From Fimbriimonas ginsengisoli Gsoil 348 (GTDB lineage Bacteria; Armatimonadota; Fimbriimonadia; Fimbriimonadales; Fimbriimonadaceae): a stretch of 64,000 nucleotides of DNA. Below the pieces are notes generated by a model that did not search any database, was not told where the DNA came from, and saw nothing but the letters and a program-made list of their open reading frames with translations. The first letter of the stretch is position 1. Each line of letters starts with the position of its first letter. The stretch spans positions 4,836,001-4,900,000 of the forward strand of contig NZ_CP007139.1 in NCBI RefSeq assembly GCF_000724625.1. The letters are read 5' to 3'. The translations under genes and the position numbers were made by a program. Shown in pieces: positions 43,889-52,729 of this stretch.

Positions 43889-44932
43889 ATGCGTTTCAAC
43901 GTAGCAGCGATCATTGCCGGCGCGGCAATTCTGGCGGCCTTCGGCTGCGGTAACTCGGGTGGCGGCGACACCGCCGGTACCACCACCGGAACCACGGGCA
44001 CGACGGGCGGAGCCGCCACGAATACCGGCGGCAAGAAACTTCGAATCGCGGTGATTCCCAAGGGCGCCACCCACGAGTTCTGGAAGGCGATCCACGCCGG
44101 GGCCAACAAGGCCGGCGAAGAGTTCGGCGCCGAAGTCGAATGGAAGGCGCCCGAGAAGGAAGACGACCGCGAAGGTCAGCAGCGAATCGTAGACACTCTT
44201 GTACAGGAGAAGGTCGATGGCATCGTTCTCGCTCCGCTCGACGACGCCGCTCTCGCCAAGCCGGCCAAGGAAGCGATCGACCAGGGGATCCCGGTCATCA
44301 TCATCGACTCCGGACTCAAAGAGACTCCGGTTTCCAGCTTCATCGCGACCGACAACTACAAGGGCGGCCAGATGGCCGGCCAAGAGATGGCCAAGCTCCT
44401 GGGCGACAAGGGACGCATCGTCGTGATTCGCTACCAAGCCGGATCGGCCAGCACCGAGCAGCGCGAAGCCGGTTTCCTCGATGAGATCAAGAAGCACGCC
44501 AACATCAAAGTCGTCAGTGCCGACCGGTACGCCGGCGCCACCGTGGACTCGGCTCAGAAAGAGGGCGAGAACGTACTTAGCGGCCTGAAGAAGGCGGACG
44601 GCTCCCTCGACATCGACGGTCTCTATACTCCCAACGAGTCGAGCACCTTCGGCCTCCTCCGGGTCCTTCAGGGGAATAACTGGGCCGGCAAAATCAAGTT
44701 CGTCGGCTTCGATTCTTCTGCGAAGCTCGTGGAAGCGCTCGACAAGGGTGAGCTCGACGCCACGATCGTTCAGAACCCGTTCAAGATGGGCTACCTAGGC
44801 GTCAAGACCATGGTCGACGTCATCCACAAGAAGAAGGTGGAGGAGAAGATCGACACGGGCGCCACCCTCGTCACCAAGGAGAACATGAACCAGGACGAGA
44901 TCAAAAAGCTCCTGAATCCCCCCGGTGCGTAA
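43889..44932 (+). CDS. rbsB: Sugar ABC transporter substrate-binding lipoprotein
   Basis: The 347-residue lipoprotein has signal and lipobox LAAFGC near residue 20, a Gly/Thr linker, then a periplasmic-binding type 1 domain: LRIAVIPKGATHEFWKAIHA near 50, VDGIVLAPLDD near 110, VIIIDSG near 135, and FVGFDSSAKLVEALDKGELD near 270. It belongs to the ribose/xylose/rhamnose group. Permease and ATPase genes follow. The exact sugar is unknown; rhaA 22 kb away hints at rhamnose only weakly. Confidence 0.92.
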   Translation: MRFNVAAIIAGAAILAAFGCGNSGGGDTAGTTTGTTGTTGGAATNTGGKKLRIAVIPKGATHEFWKAIHAGANKAGEEFGAEVEWKAPEKEDDREGQQRIVDTLVQEKVDGIVLAPLDDAALAKPAKEAIDQGIPVIIIDSGLKETPVSSFIATDNYKGGQMAGQEMAKLLGDKGRIVVIRYQAGSASTEQREAGFLDEIKKHANIKVVSADRYAGATVDSAQKEGENVLSGLKKADGSLDIDGLYTPNESSTFGLLRVLQGNNWAGKIKFVGFDSSAKLVEALDKGELDATIVQNPFKMGYLGVKTMVDVIHKKKVEEKIDTGATLVTKENMNQDEIKKLLNPPGA

Positions 44933-44944
44933 TCAAGAAAAAAG

Positions 44945-44984
44945 CCCTCCCCTAGCGGACTCTCGTGCCGCTGGGGGGTGGACA
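44945..44984. terminator. Hairpin between rbsB and rbsA
   Basis: CCCTCCCCTAGCGG pairs with CCGCTGGGGGG around a 9-base loop, with AAAAAA on its left. The A-run side means it could terminate minus-strand transcripts; in plus transcripts it can act as a partial processing or attenuation hairpin, so rbsB message could exceed rbsA. Confidence 0.5.
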
Positions 44985-44990
44985 GGTGTA

Positions 44991-45060
44991 AGTGGCACGG
45001 GCGGCTCGCCCGTGGGTATCTCGGGCGGCCCGCCCGAGTAAGAAGCCTCTCGTTCATCCT
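44991..45060. repeat. CACGGGCGG-type palindromic repeat, copy 3
   Basis: GTGGCACGGGCGGCTCGCCC, then a second palindrome ATCTCGGGCGGCCCGCCCGA, and the shared tail GAGTAAGAAGCCTCTCGTTC. It lies between rbsB and rbsA, next to the hairpin at 44945. Confidence 0.75.
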
Positions 45061-45108
45061 TACAAAACTGAATTAGCGCGCTCAGTCACCCACTTTCAGT
45101 AACATAAA

Positions 45109-46572
45109 ATGAGCTTTCTCCACATGTCCGGTATCTCCAAGCGCTTCGGCGCGACCGTCGCGCTTGACGGCGTGGAGTTGCAGGTCGAACGGGGAGAAGT
45201 CCACGCCCTCGTGGGCGAAAACGGCTCCGGCAAGAGCACGCTGATGCGCATTCTCGCCGGCGCCATTCAGCCCGACGAAGGGACGATGACGCTGGATGGC
45301 AAGCCATACCACCCTTCCAGCCCCATGGACGCCCGCAAGAGCGGCATCGCCATGATCTACCAAGAGCTCGCGCTCTGCCCCGACCTCTCCGTAACCGAGA
45401 ACGTTCTGCTCGGTATGGAAGATACGCGCCTCGGCTTCGTCCGCCAATCGGAGCAGCACGAGCGGGTACGTGCCGCCCTGACCCAGCTTGGCTACCCCCA
45501 CCTCGACCTGAACGCCCCGGTGCGCAATCTGCCGATCGCGGTTCGACAGATTGTGGAGATCGCCCGTGCCGTCGCGCTCGGATCGTCGGTGGTGGTGCTG
45601 GATGAGCCCACGAGCTCGCTTACCCAAGCCGACGCCCAAAAGCTTTTCGAGGTGGTGCGGACCCTCAAAGCGGAAGGGCACGCGATCATCTACATATCGC
45701 ACTTTCTCGATGAGATAAAGCTTCTCGCCGACCGGCTCACCGTGCTCCGCGATGGAAACAACGTCGGCACCCTGCCTGCCGCCGAAGTCGACGCGAACGG
45801 GATCGTCACCCTGATGGTGGGCCGGACGATCGACGACGTTTATCCCCGCTCCGAGCGCACCCCCGGCCTGCCGATTCTCGAAGTGAACGAGCTGATGGGC
45901 CGGCCTAAGCCCGACGAAGCAACCCTCGAGCTGCGCCGAGGCGAAGTCCTCGGCATCGCCGGCCTCAATGGCTCTGGTCGAACTGAGCTTCTACGAACCA
46001 TTTTCGGCCTCGAAGCCGTTCGCTCCGGCAAAGTCAAAGTTGGCAAGTTCGAAGGAGCCGCCCAGCCGCACCAGCGATGGGATCAGGGACTCGGAATGCT
46101 TAGCGAGGATCGCAAAGAAGAGGGACTGGCACTCACGATGCCGATCGCCGACAATCTCACCCTAACCAAGTTGCCAAGAATTATCTCCTCCACCCGCCAA
46201 GCCGCCGACACCGCCATCTGGATCGACAAAATGAAGGTCCGTTGCCGAGGTCCCGAACAGGCGATAGGAGAGCTGTCGGGCGGGAATCAGCAGAAGGTCG
46301 CCATCGCGCGACTCCTCTATCACGAAGTGGATGTGCTGCTGCTGGACGAACCGACCCGGGGAATCGACGTGGGAAGCAAAGAACAGATTTATGGAGTCAT
46401 CGATGCGTTGGCGCTGGAAGGCAAAGCCGTGCTCATGGTGAGCAGTTACCTACCCGAACTGCTGGGCGTATGCGACAGAATCGCGGTGATGCACAAAGGA
46501 AGACTTGGTCCGGCGAGGCCCGTGAATGAGCTCAGCCAGGAATCGATCATGCAAGAGGCGGCCGGAGCTTGA
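45109..46572 (+). CDS. rbsA: Sugar ABC transporter ATPase (RbsA-type)
   Basis: The 487-residue protein has two ABC cassettes. Cassette 1 has Walker A GENGSGKSTL near residue 40 and the Walker B run VVVLDEPTSSLT. Cassette 2 has the degenerate Walker A GLNGSGRTEL near 285 and ends in LSGGNQQKVAIARLL and LLDEPTRGIDVGSKEQIY. Two cassettes with a degenerate second Walker A are typical of RbsA/XylG/MglA. Its stop overlaps the rbsC TTG. Confidence 0.96.
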   Translation: MSFLHMSGISKRFGATVALDGVELQVERGEVHALVGENGSGKSTLMRILAGAIQPDEGTMTLDGKPYHPSSPMDARKSGIAMIYQELALCPDLSVTENVLLGMEDTRLGFVRQSEQHERVRAALTQLGYPHLDLNAPVRNLPIAVRQIVEIARAVALGSSVVVLDEPTSSLTQADAQKLFEVVRTLKAEGHAIIYISHFLDEIKLLADRLTVLRDGNNVGTLPAAEVDANGIVTLMVGRTIDDVYPRSERTPGLPILEVNELMGRPKPDEATLELRRGEVLGIAGLNGSGRTELLRTIFGLEAVRSGKVKVGKFEGAAQPHQRWDQGLGMLSEDRKEEGLALTMPIADNLTLTKLPRIISSTRQAADTAIWIDKMKVRCRGPEQAIGELSGGNQQKVAIARLLYHEVDVLLLDEPTRGIDVGSKEQIYGVIDALALEGKAVLMVSSYLPELLGVCDRIAVMHKGRLGPARPVNELSQESIMQEAAGA

Positions 46573-47534
46573 AGCAACTTGCCCGCTTCTCCTCCGCGCT
46601 CAACGTGGCCGGACTCGTCATCGCATGGCTACTGGTCTTCGGATTTTTCTCTTTCAAGAAGCCTCAAACGTTCCCGACCGCCGATAATCTCGGGCTGTTG
46701 GCGAGGCAAACCACCATCGTCTCCCTCGCTGCCCTCGGCATGACGCTCATCATCGTTAGTGGCGGGATCGACCTTTCCGTCGGCTCCGTCGTTGCGCTCG
46801 TAACGGTCGTCATCGCGAAGACCCTCAAAGACGGCCATGGACCGTGGCTCGCGCTCTTTCTCGGCCTCGTCGCCGGAGCCCTCGCCGGGTTGCTGAACGG
46901 CACCCTCGTCACTAAGCTCAAAGTCGGCCCATTCATCGTCACCCTCGGCTCGCTCCTGATTATTCGCGGTATCGCCAAGGGCGTTGCCGACGATCAAAAG
47001 ATCGACGCCCCCCTGAACTGGCTGAGCGACCTTCTCGCCCGGCTGCCGAAGAACGAGACCTGGAAGATCTTTCCGATCGGCGTGTGGCTGATGCTGGCGC
47101 TGGCGGTGCTCGTTTCGCTGCTTATGAAGCGCACCCGGTTTGGCCGCCACGTCGTCGCCGTCGGTTCGAATGAAGCCGCCGCCCGCCTCTGCGGCGTTCC
47201 CGTCGGCCGCGTCCGGCTCGCCGTTTACGTGCTCGGAGGGCTCTTCTTCGGCCTCGCCGGTCTCATGCTCTTCTCCCGCCTCACCGTCGGCGACCCGACC
47301 GCTGCGAATGGCCTCGAGCTCGACGTCATCGCCGCCGTCGTCATCGGCGGCGCTTCCCTATCCGGCGGCCAAGGCTCCATCGTCGGTTCCCTCCTCGGCG
47401 CCTTTATCATGACCACCATCAGCGCCGGCTGCGCCCAAATGTTCCTCCCGAACTGGGTCCAGCAAATGGTAACCGGCGCCATCATCATCGGCGCCGTCGC
47501 TCTGGACAAACTACGAGTGAAAGCCGGAACCTGA
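46569..47534 (+). CDS. rbsC: Sugar ABC transporter permease (RbsC-type)
   Basis: TTG start at 46569 overlaps the rbsA stop (TTGA), so translation is coupled. The 321-residue protein has eight to ten hydrophobic helices, GGIDLSVGSVVALVTVV near residue 65, the cytoplasmic loop SNEAAARLCGVPVGRV near 202, and VIGGASLSGGQGSIVGSLLG near 260, all typical of the BPD_transp_2 family. Confidence 0.95.
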   Translation: MKQLARFSSALNVAGLVIAWLLVFGFFSFKKPQTFPTADNLGLLARQTTIVSLAALGMTLIIVSGGIDLSVGSVVALVTVVIAKTLKDGHGPWLALFLGLVAGALAGLLNGTLVTKLKVGPFIVTLGSLLIIRGIAKGVADDQKIDAPLNWLSDLLARLPKNETWKIFPIGVWLMLALAVLVSLLMKRTRFGRHVVAVGSNEAAARLCGVPVGRVRLAVYVLGGLFFGLAGLMLFSRLTVGDPTAANGLELDVIAAVVIGGASLSGGQGSIVGSLLGAFIMTTISAGCAQMFLPNWVQQMVTGAIIIGAVALDKLRVKAGT

Positions 47535-47550
47535 GAGGATCAAGTGGTTG

Positions 47551-47572
47551 AGGCGTTGGGCGTTGGGCTTTG
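47551..47572 (+). repeat. GCGTTGGGC-family repeat, single arm (copy e)
   Basis: AGGCGTTGGGCGTTGGGCTT matches the left arms of copies a-c. No right arm is visible. It lies just after rbsC. Confidence 0.6.
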
Positions 47573-47622
47573 GGAACAGAGTAATGGCTAACGGTTAAGA
47601 CACCGCAACACCGCAACACCCC

Positions 47623-48078
47623 GTGTCCCCCTTCCTCCTCTTCCTCGTCCTCCAAGCCGACCCGAGACGGGCGATCCAGGCTCAATACGATGCTTGGTCG
47701 AAGGCGTACATGGCTCGGGACGCGGAGACGCTGATCGGGATCCTCTCGCCGGACTACACGCTCACGGGCTCGAACAAGAAGCCCTTGGCCTACGACGTAT
47801 ACGTTGCCAAGCTTCGCCTCATGAAGGAAACCCCCGCCGACCCAACGCGGTACTCGACGCACATTAAGAAGCTTACCGAGCGAGGCGACGAGGCGGATGT
47901 CGTCTCCGTGGAAACGATGGAAACCGACACCGTCGATCCCAAAACAAAACGCCCGGCGCTCTCTCTACATCGCCACGAGTACCTCGACACTTGGATCCAC
48001 TACGACGCCGGCTGGCGCTTGCGCCGAACGGTTACGCGACGCGAGTGGACCGATATCTCTCCGAAACGGGTTCACTAA
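47623..48078 (+). CDS. SnoaL/NTF2-like secreted protein
   Basis: GTG start at 47623 gives 151 residues with a hydrophobic N-terminus. AIQAQYDAWSKAYMARDAET followed by LIGILSPDYTLTG and a terminal W-I-H-Y-D-A-G-W-R strand fit the SnoaL/DUF4440 (NTF2-like) fold. Function is unknown. It is followed immediately by ubiA. Confidence 0.7.
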   Translation: MSPFLLFLVLQADPRRAIQAQYDAWSKAYMARDAETLIGILSPDYTLTGSNKKPLAYDVYVAKLRLMKETPADPTRYSTHIKKLTERGDEADVVSVETMETDTVDPKTKRPALSLHRHEYLDTWIHYDAGWRLRRTVTRREWTDISPKRVH

Positions 48079-48083
48079 GGGAG

Positions 48084-48971
48084 ATGGCCACCGCTGTGCG
48101 GGGGGTACGCGCATTTCGCGTGTACCTCGAGATGATCAAGTTCGAGCATTCGATCTTCGCGCTCCCGTTTGCGATGATTGGGATGATGTGGGGCTCGCGG
48201 GCGGCATTCGGTCATCCGTGGCCCGGCGGATGGACCCTCTTCTGGATCGTCGTCGCCATGGTGAGTTGCCGAAGCGCGGCAATGGCGTTCAACCGCATCG
48301 CGGACCGCGATATCGATGCGGTGAATCCGAGGACGAAGAACCGAGCAATCCCGGCCGGGATGCTCGAGCTTCGCCAGGTAAATCTCTTCTTCTTCGCAAG
48401 CTGCGTCCTCTTCTTCGTTGCGGCCGGGATGTTGAACCCGCTTTCCCTGGCCCTCTCCCCGGTTGCCCTGGGCGTCACCCTCGTCTACTCGAGAACCAAG
48501 CGGTTCACTCCCCTCTGCCATTTCGTGCTTGGTCTTTCGCTCGGCATCGCGCCGGCGGCGGCTTGGATCGGAACGACGGGCAAACTGGAGCTGGCGATCG
48601 GGGCGATCACTTTTGCCGTCCTGTTCTGGACCGCGGGCTTCGACATCATCTACGCCCTTCAAGACGAGGAGTTCGACCGGGAGCACCGGCTCCGCTCGCT
48701 ACCCCAAACCATTGGCAAAGCTAGCGCCCTCACCGTCAGCCGCGTCTGCCACCTCCTTGCGGTCGCCTTTCTCGCCCTCGGCGGCTGGATGATCCACGCC
48801 GGTCCGATCTGGTGGGCCGGCGTCCTATTCGCCGCGCTGCTCCTCACCTACGAGCAAAGCCTGGTGAAGCCCGACGATCTAACCCGGGTCAACATGGCCT
48901 TCTTCACCCTCAACGGCTTCGTCAGCCTCGGCATGTTCGCCTTCGCCCTAGCCGACCAGCTCACCCGATAA
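48084..48971 (+). CDS. ubiA: UbiA-family prenyltransferase
   Basis: From ATG 48084 (295 residues, AAGGGAG directly upstream) there are about eight hydrophobic helices. The Asp-rich motifs of aromatic prenyltransferases are visible: FNRIADRDIDAVNPRTKNRA near residue 65 and IIYALQDEEFDREHRLRSLP near 185. Members attach polyprenyl chains to 4-hydroxybenzoate or other aromatics in quinone synthesis. The aromatic acceptor is not fixed. Confidence 0.9.
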   Translation: MATAVRGVRAFRVYLEMIKFEHSIFALPFAMIGMMWGSRAAFGHPWPGGWTLFWIVVAMVSCRSAAMAFNRIADRDIDAVNPRTKNRAIPAGMLELRQVNLFFFASCVLFFVAAGMLNPLSLALSPVALGVTLVYSRTKRFTPLCHFVLGLSLGIAPAAAWIGTTGKLELAIGAITFAVLFWTAGFDIIYALQDEEFDREHRLRSLPQTIGKASALTVSRVCHLLAVAFLALGGWMIHAGPIWWAGVLFAALLLTYEQSLVKPDDLTRVNMAFFTLNGFVSLGMFAFALADQLTR

Positions 48972-48972
48972 T

Positions 48973-49035
48973 CCGGAGCCCCCTCCTCGTCGATGTATGT
49001 GCGATGAGGAGGGGGTTGGGGGTGGAGAATTCCGG
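48973..49035 (+). repeat. CCGGAGCCCCCTC-type inverted repeat, copy 2
   Basis: CCGGAGCCCCCTCCTCGTC pairs with GATGAGGAGGGGGTTGGGGG and ends in TTCCGG. It begins one base after the ubiA stop. Compare 28771-28844 after ppa. Confidence 0.65.
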
Positions 49036-49091
49036 ACGTCACTGGCTTCTAATCCACACGCCGCACCCAAGGAACGAACTATAGTAGCGGC

Positions 49092-49412
49092 ATGCGTAAG
49101 CTTCTCTCCCTCGTCGCCGTCCTCGCGGTTTTCGGCTGCCATAAAGGCGATCCCACCCCCTCCGAAGCCACGACCTCTCCGGCGACGGTGACGAAGGCGC
49201 CCGCCGCCGGTGGCGGAGGTGGCGGAGTCGCCCCGATCGGATCGGGCGTCGCCGGCGGCATGACCCCGATGGCGGGAACGGATAGCGTGGAGGGATCGGG
49301 CATGGGAGGCATTGGCCAGGCCGCTAAAGACCGCGCCAAGCGTGCCGCCGCCGGTGGCGGAGCCCCCGCGGGGACGACCGAAACCACCGGAGAGACCACC
49401 ACCGGCGAGTAA
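49092..49412 (+). CDS. Small lipoprotein, Gly/Ala/Thr-rich
   Basis: The 106-residue protein has the lipobox LAVFGC near residue 14, followed by low-complexity Gly/Ala/Thr/Pro sequence to the end. No domain is recognised. The signal peptide resembles that of the sugar-binding lipoprotein at 43889. Confidence 0.6.
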   Translation: MRKLLSLVAVLAVFGCHKGDPTPSEATTSPATVTKAPAAGGGGGGVAPIGSGVAGGMTPMAGTDSVEGSGMGGIGQAAKDRAKRAAAGGGAPAGTTETTGETTTGE

Positions 49413-49430
49413 CGGTGATAAAGTCTCCGC

Positions 49431-50483
49431 ATGCGCTTTCGCCCATTGCTTATCGCCTTGCTTGCCACCGTCTGCGCGGCGGGACTGGCCCAAGTTCCCC
49501 AGGACCTGGCTTCCCCTCAACACTACCGAGCGTTCCGTTCTTCTAGCGCCGACCCGACGGGCAAGAACGGGGACGCACGGGGGATCGCCCCCGGCGCGAC
49601 GCTTACCATCGCCGACGTCAAAGGGAATGGGCGGATCACCCACTTCTGGTGCACCATCGCCGCGCCCGACCCGGACCACCTCCGACAGCTCGTCCTTCGC
49701 ATGACCTGGGACGACGCCAAGACCCCCGCCGTCGAGTGCCCTATCGGCGACTTCTTCGCCCAAGGTCCGGGCAAGTACGTCGAGTTCTCCAGCGCGCCCG
49801 TCTCTGTGGGCGGACAGATGGCGCTTAACTGCTACTGGCCGATGCCGTTCCGAAAGCACGCGGTGATCACGGTGACGAACGAGAGTCCCAAGCAAGTCGA
49901 TGCGTTCTACTACAACATCGACTACCGGCTGGACGATCGAGCGCAACGCGACCTCGCTTACTTCCACACCCAGTATCGCAACTACTTCCCCGCGCCGGCG
50001 GGAATCCCGCTGACGATCTGCGAATCGAAGGGGCGCGGCCACTTTGTCGGCACGATCGTCACCGTGATGGCGAACAGCAACGGCTGGTGGGGCGAGGGGG
50101 ACGACAACTTTTACGTCGACGGCAGCAAGACCCCGGCGATCAGCGGCACCGGGTCCGAGGATTACTTCTGCGGCGCCTGGGACTTCGGCCACACGTTCCA
50201 GACACCCTTCTTCGGCGTCACTTACTACGACAACGCCGCCTTCGGGGGTGAGAAACGGGGCATTCAGAACACCGTCTATCGCTGGCATATCCAGGATCCG
50301 GTGCCGTTTACGAAGTCGCTCCTATTCACGCTGGAGCATGGCCGGGGCGGCTGGGACGAGCAGCGGACTCCGTATCGAAACCACTACACCACCGTGGGCC
50401 TCTACTACGTGGACCACGCAGAAGGTGACGGACCCGCTATCCGGCCCTACGCCGAGCGAGTTCCGAAGCTCATCGGCGATTAA
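49431..50483 (+). CDS. Glycoside hydrolase family 172-like protein (DUF2961)
   Basis: The 350-residue secreted protein has a signal peptide (about 1-20) and a DUF2961/GH172 jelly-roll core. Visible features are GRITHFWCTIAAPDPDHLRQ near residue 68, IGDFFAQGPGKYVEF near 105, and the catalytic-site motif GTGSEDYFCGAWDF near 237. GH172 enzymes include difructose anhydride synthases and alpha-D-arabinofuranosidases. The specific sugar is not determined. The stop overlaps the convergent DUF4287 gene by 4 bp. Confidence 0.85.
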   Translation: MRFRPLLIALLATVCAAGLAQVPQDLASPQHYRAFRSSSADPTGKNGDARGIAPGATLTIADVKGNGRITHFWCTIAAPDPDHLRQLVLRMTWDDAKTPAVECPIGDFFAQGPGKYVEFSSAPVSVGGQMALNCYWPMPFRKHAVITVTNESPKQVDAFYYNIDYRLDDRAQRDLAYFHTQYRNYFPAPAGIPLTICESKGRGHFVGTIVTVMANSNGWWGEGDDNFYVDGSKTPAISGTGSEDYFCGAWDFGHTFQTPFFGVTYYDNAAFGGEKRGIQNTVYRWHIQDPVPFTKSLLFTLEHGRGGWDEQRTPYRNHYTTVGLYYVDHAEGDGPAIRPYAERVPKLIGD

Positions 50484-50683
50484 TCCTGCTTCTGCCGCCA
50501 CGTCACGAGCGTCCGCGCCCAATATCGCGGAACGCCGTGCTCGTTTTGGAGATGCTCTACCGACTCGTTGGATTTCTTGCTGGACGCGCCGAACGCGTCC
50601 AGAACGCTCTTCCAGTGCGCGAGCGGGTGGCCGGTCTTTTCGACCACTTGCTCGTCGGTCACATTCCAGTAATCGGCCCTCAT
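50480..50683 (-). CDS. DUF4287-like protein
   Basis: The 67-residue protein has EKTGHPLAHWKSVLDAFG and ESVEHLQNEHGVPRYWARTL, matching DUF4287 (small helical proteins of unknown function). Its start overlaps the stop of the next gene, so both are in one minus-strand operon. Confidence 0.75.
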   Translation of the reverse strand: MRADYWNVTDEQVVEKTGHPLAHWKSVLDAFGASSKKSNESVEHLQNEHGVPRYWARTLVTWRQKQD

Positions 50684-51180
50684 GCCTTTACTCGGTGCAT
50701 CTCGAACTTGACGCTCCCGGCCGATTTGCCCTTCATGAACGAGGTCCAGTCGCTAACCATGTGGTCTTTGTCGATGAGGTGGAAGACGACGGAATGCATG
50801 TGCATGTCAGCCGGTTTCATATTCGTTCCGGAAACGAACTCAAACCTCAACTTTGAAGGGTCCTTGCCCGGAATCAGCTTCATCGTGGGCTGGTTATGGG
50901 CCGCGCAATAGTGCGTCATCAGGAGCCGGTCGCCGTCCATGTGGTAGACGCTGATCATCTCCATTTCCGTGCCGGGCAACTGCGTCTCGACGAGCGCGCT
51001 CCCCCCTGCCGTGACCTTGTAAACCACCGTCGACTTTTCGCCGGCGGTCCCCTGCCATGTTCCAGCGAGAGTCTTGAGGCGGTCGAACGCTTTTTGCGCG
51101 GGCGCGGACGAGGGCGCCACGGCGTTAGCCGCCGCCAGGAGCGTCAAAGCACCAAAAACTGAGATTGCGATTCGTTTCAT
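50680..51180 (-). CDS. Secreted DUF1579-like protein
   Basis: From ATG 51180 (166 residues): signal peptide (about 1-22), then LKTLAGTWQGTAGEKSTVVY and TQLPGTEMEMISVYHMDGDR with a lipocalin-like beta pattern. This resembles DUF1579, secreted proteins of unknown role. It is translationally linked to the DUF4287 gene. Confidence 0.65.
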   Translation of the reverse strand: MKRIAISVFGALTLLAAANAVAPSSAPAQKAFDRLKTLAGTWQGTAGEKSTVVYKVTAGGSALVETQLPGTEMEMISVYHMDGDRLLMTHYCAAHNQPTMKLIPGKDPSKLRFEFVSGTNMKPADMHMHSVVFHLIDKDHMVSDWTSFMKGKSAGSVKFEMHRVKA

Positions 51181-51232
51181 AGGAGCTAATAGTGCCAAAA
51201 AACCTCAAAAAGCACAACCGGGCCACGAGTCG

Positions 51233-52729
51233 CTACGGGACGGCGACTTGCGTTTCCGGCTCCGGTTCCATCGGCTCGATCGACGCGGCGACCTCGGCCA
51301 GGGCTTCTCGCCGTTCCCGGGCGTCGATCTTGTCTCGCCACCGCGCCATCAGCTCTTCGACCGCCGACTCTTGCAACGCCCCGACGTGAAGCCGATGCTT
51401 CATCCCTTGAACGGACAAAGTCACGGATCGGCGACGGCGCCACCACCATGGCTGGCTAAGCGCCATGTTCTCCATTCGTTCGAGCGGGATAGCCGAGAGA
51501 TTTTGATGGAAGTACCCTTGCCGGACGACGATGGCATCCTCCGTAATGGCAAAGCTGTTCTCCGGTCGAGCGAGGAAGAGAGCCCCCAGGTTCGTAAGCG
51601 AAATCAGCCCCAAGAATCCAAGCATCACGCTGACGACCGCCGCGACGGCGCCTCCAGTCGCAACGCCGATCCAGACCCCCAACGCGACGAGTGCGGCGAT
51701 GAAGATAGAAGCTCGGAACACTCGAGCGCGGTAGAAGACCGGGTCGAACGGACGCCAGTGGAGCTTGGCGATGTCCAGACCAGGGATGATGTCCGACGCG
51801 CTCGCGTAAGCCACGTGCCGCTCCACGAAGAGCGCGATCGGTGCGAGCACGCCGGCTTCGCCGAACGATGAGGCGGTCCCGACATGAAGGCTCGTGCGCC
51901 GCATCAGGCGTTGGGGAATCGTCGTCGTCAGCCTCAGGTATTCGATCCTCGACGGTCGGATCGCCATCTGTACCTTGTTGAGGAGCCCATGGGAGATTCG
52001 GAAGACCTTCTCCTCCCGGTGGACCACGAAGCCGCCGTACTTGAGAATGTAGCTGCCCGCTCCCCAGAGCCAGCCACCGAGAAACAACACAACCACGTAC
52101 CCAACCGCAGCAAAAGCCGCGGCCAGCGGCGGGAGTTTGGCAACCATCTTGATGCCGACCGCGAGGAGCGAACCTCCGACGGTGAACATCCCGACGACCA
52201 TCTGCAGAAGGTGATTTTCCGTAAGGCCGCCGTAGATCAGATCGTGGCGGTTGAGCCGCACGAGCGGTTCTTCAACCTTTTCTTTGTCGGGCAGGCTTAG
52301 ATGAGCCGCCCCCAGGATCTCCTCCCGAAATCGCTCCGCATCTACTAGCGACAGGACGCTTAGCTTCAGGTCGTGTCCATGCCCAGCCGCGGTCTCGACG
52401 TCCACTGTGGCGACCTTGAATACGCGCTCCAGCACGTTTTGCCGTAGGCTGACGTTTTGCACCTGCACCAGCGGGATGCGGCGATCCTTCCGGAAGATCC
52501 ACCCGGTCTTGTGGATGATGTGGTTGTCGTCGAGATCGAAGCGGCTGGTCCAGTACGTTCCGATGGCGAAGAGGCCGGTGAAGCCGCCAATGGCCGCCGC
52601 GATCCAGTCGCCTCCTCCTCCGTGGCCCGACGCCACGGAGCCGATGATCAACGGCAACGCCGCTTGGACCGCCTCCTTTAGGCGCGGCACGATGGCGACG
52701 ACGATTGTAGCCGGGTGAAGCCGTCTCAC
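51233..52729 (-). CDS. bPH2-domain membrane protein (YdbT-like)
   Basis: GTG at 52729 overlaps the stop of the next gene (GTGA), so this start is preferred. The 498-residue protein has membrane helix pairs alternating with bPH2 domains: DKEKVEEPLVRLNRHDLIYG near residue 165, RIPLVQVQNVSLRQNVLER near 85, and IPLERMENMALSQPWWW near 430. This domain order matches YdbT of Bacillus. YdbS/YdbT-like pairs are known, function unknown. Confidence 0.85.
   Translation of the reverse strand: MRRLHPATIVVAIVPRLKEAVQAALPLIIGSVASGHGGGGDWIAAAIGGFTGLFAIGTYWTSRFDLDDNHIIHKTGWIFRKDRRIPLVQVQNVSLRQNVLERVFKVATVDVETAAGHGHDLKLSVLSLVDAERFREEILGAAHLSLPDKEKVEEPLVRLNRHDLIYGGLTENHLLQMVVGMFTVGGSLLAVGIKMVAKLPPLAAAFAAVGYVVVLFLGGWLWGAGSYILKYGGFVVHREEKVFRISHGLLNKVQMAIRPSRIEYLRLTTTIPQRLMRRTSLHVGTASSFGEAGVLAPIALFVERHVAYASASDIIPGLDIAKLHWRPFDPVFYRARVFRASIFIAALVALGVWIGVATGGAVAAVVSVMLGFLGLISLTNLGALFLARPENSFAITEDAIVVRQGYFHQNLSAIPLERMENMALSQPWWWRRRRSVTLSVQGMKHRLHVGALQESAVEELMARWRDKIDARERREALAEVAASIEPMEPEPETQVAVP

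Noticed and set aside
49079-49468. Minus-strand frame opposite the small lipoprotein
   Set aside because: The plus-strand frame has a lipobox; the minus frame is Pro/Ala low complexity.
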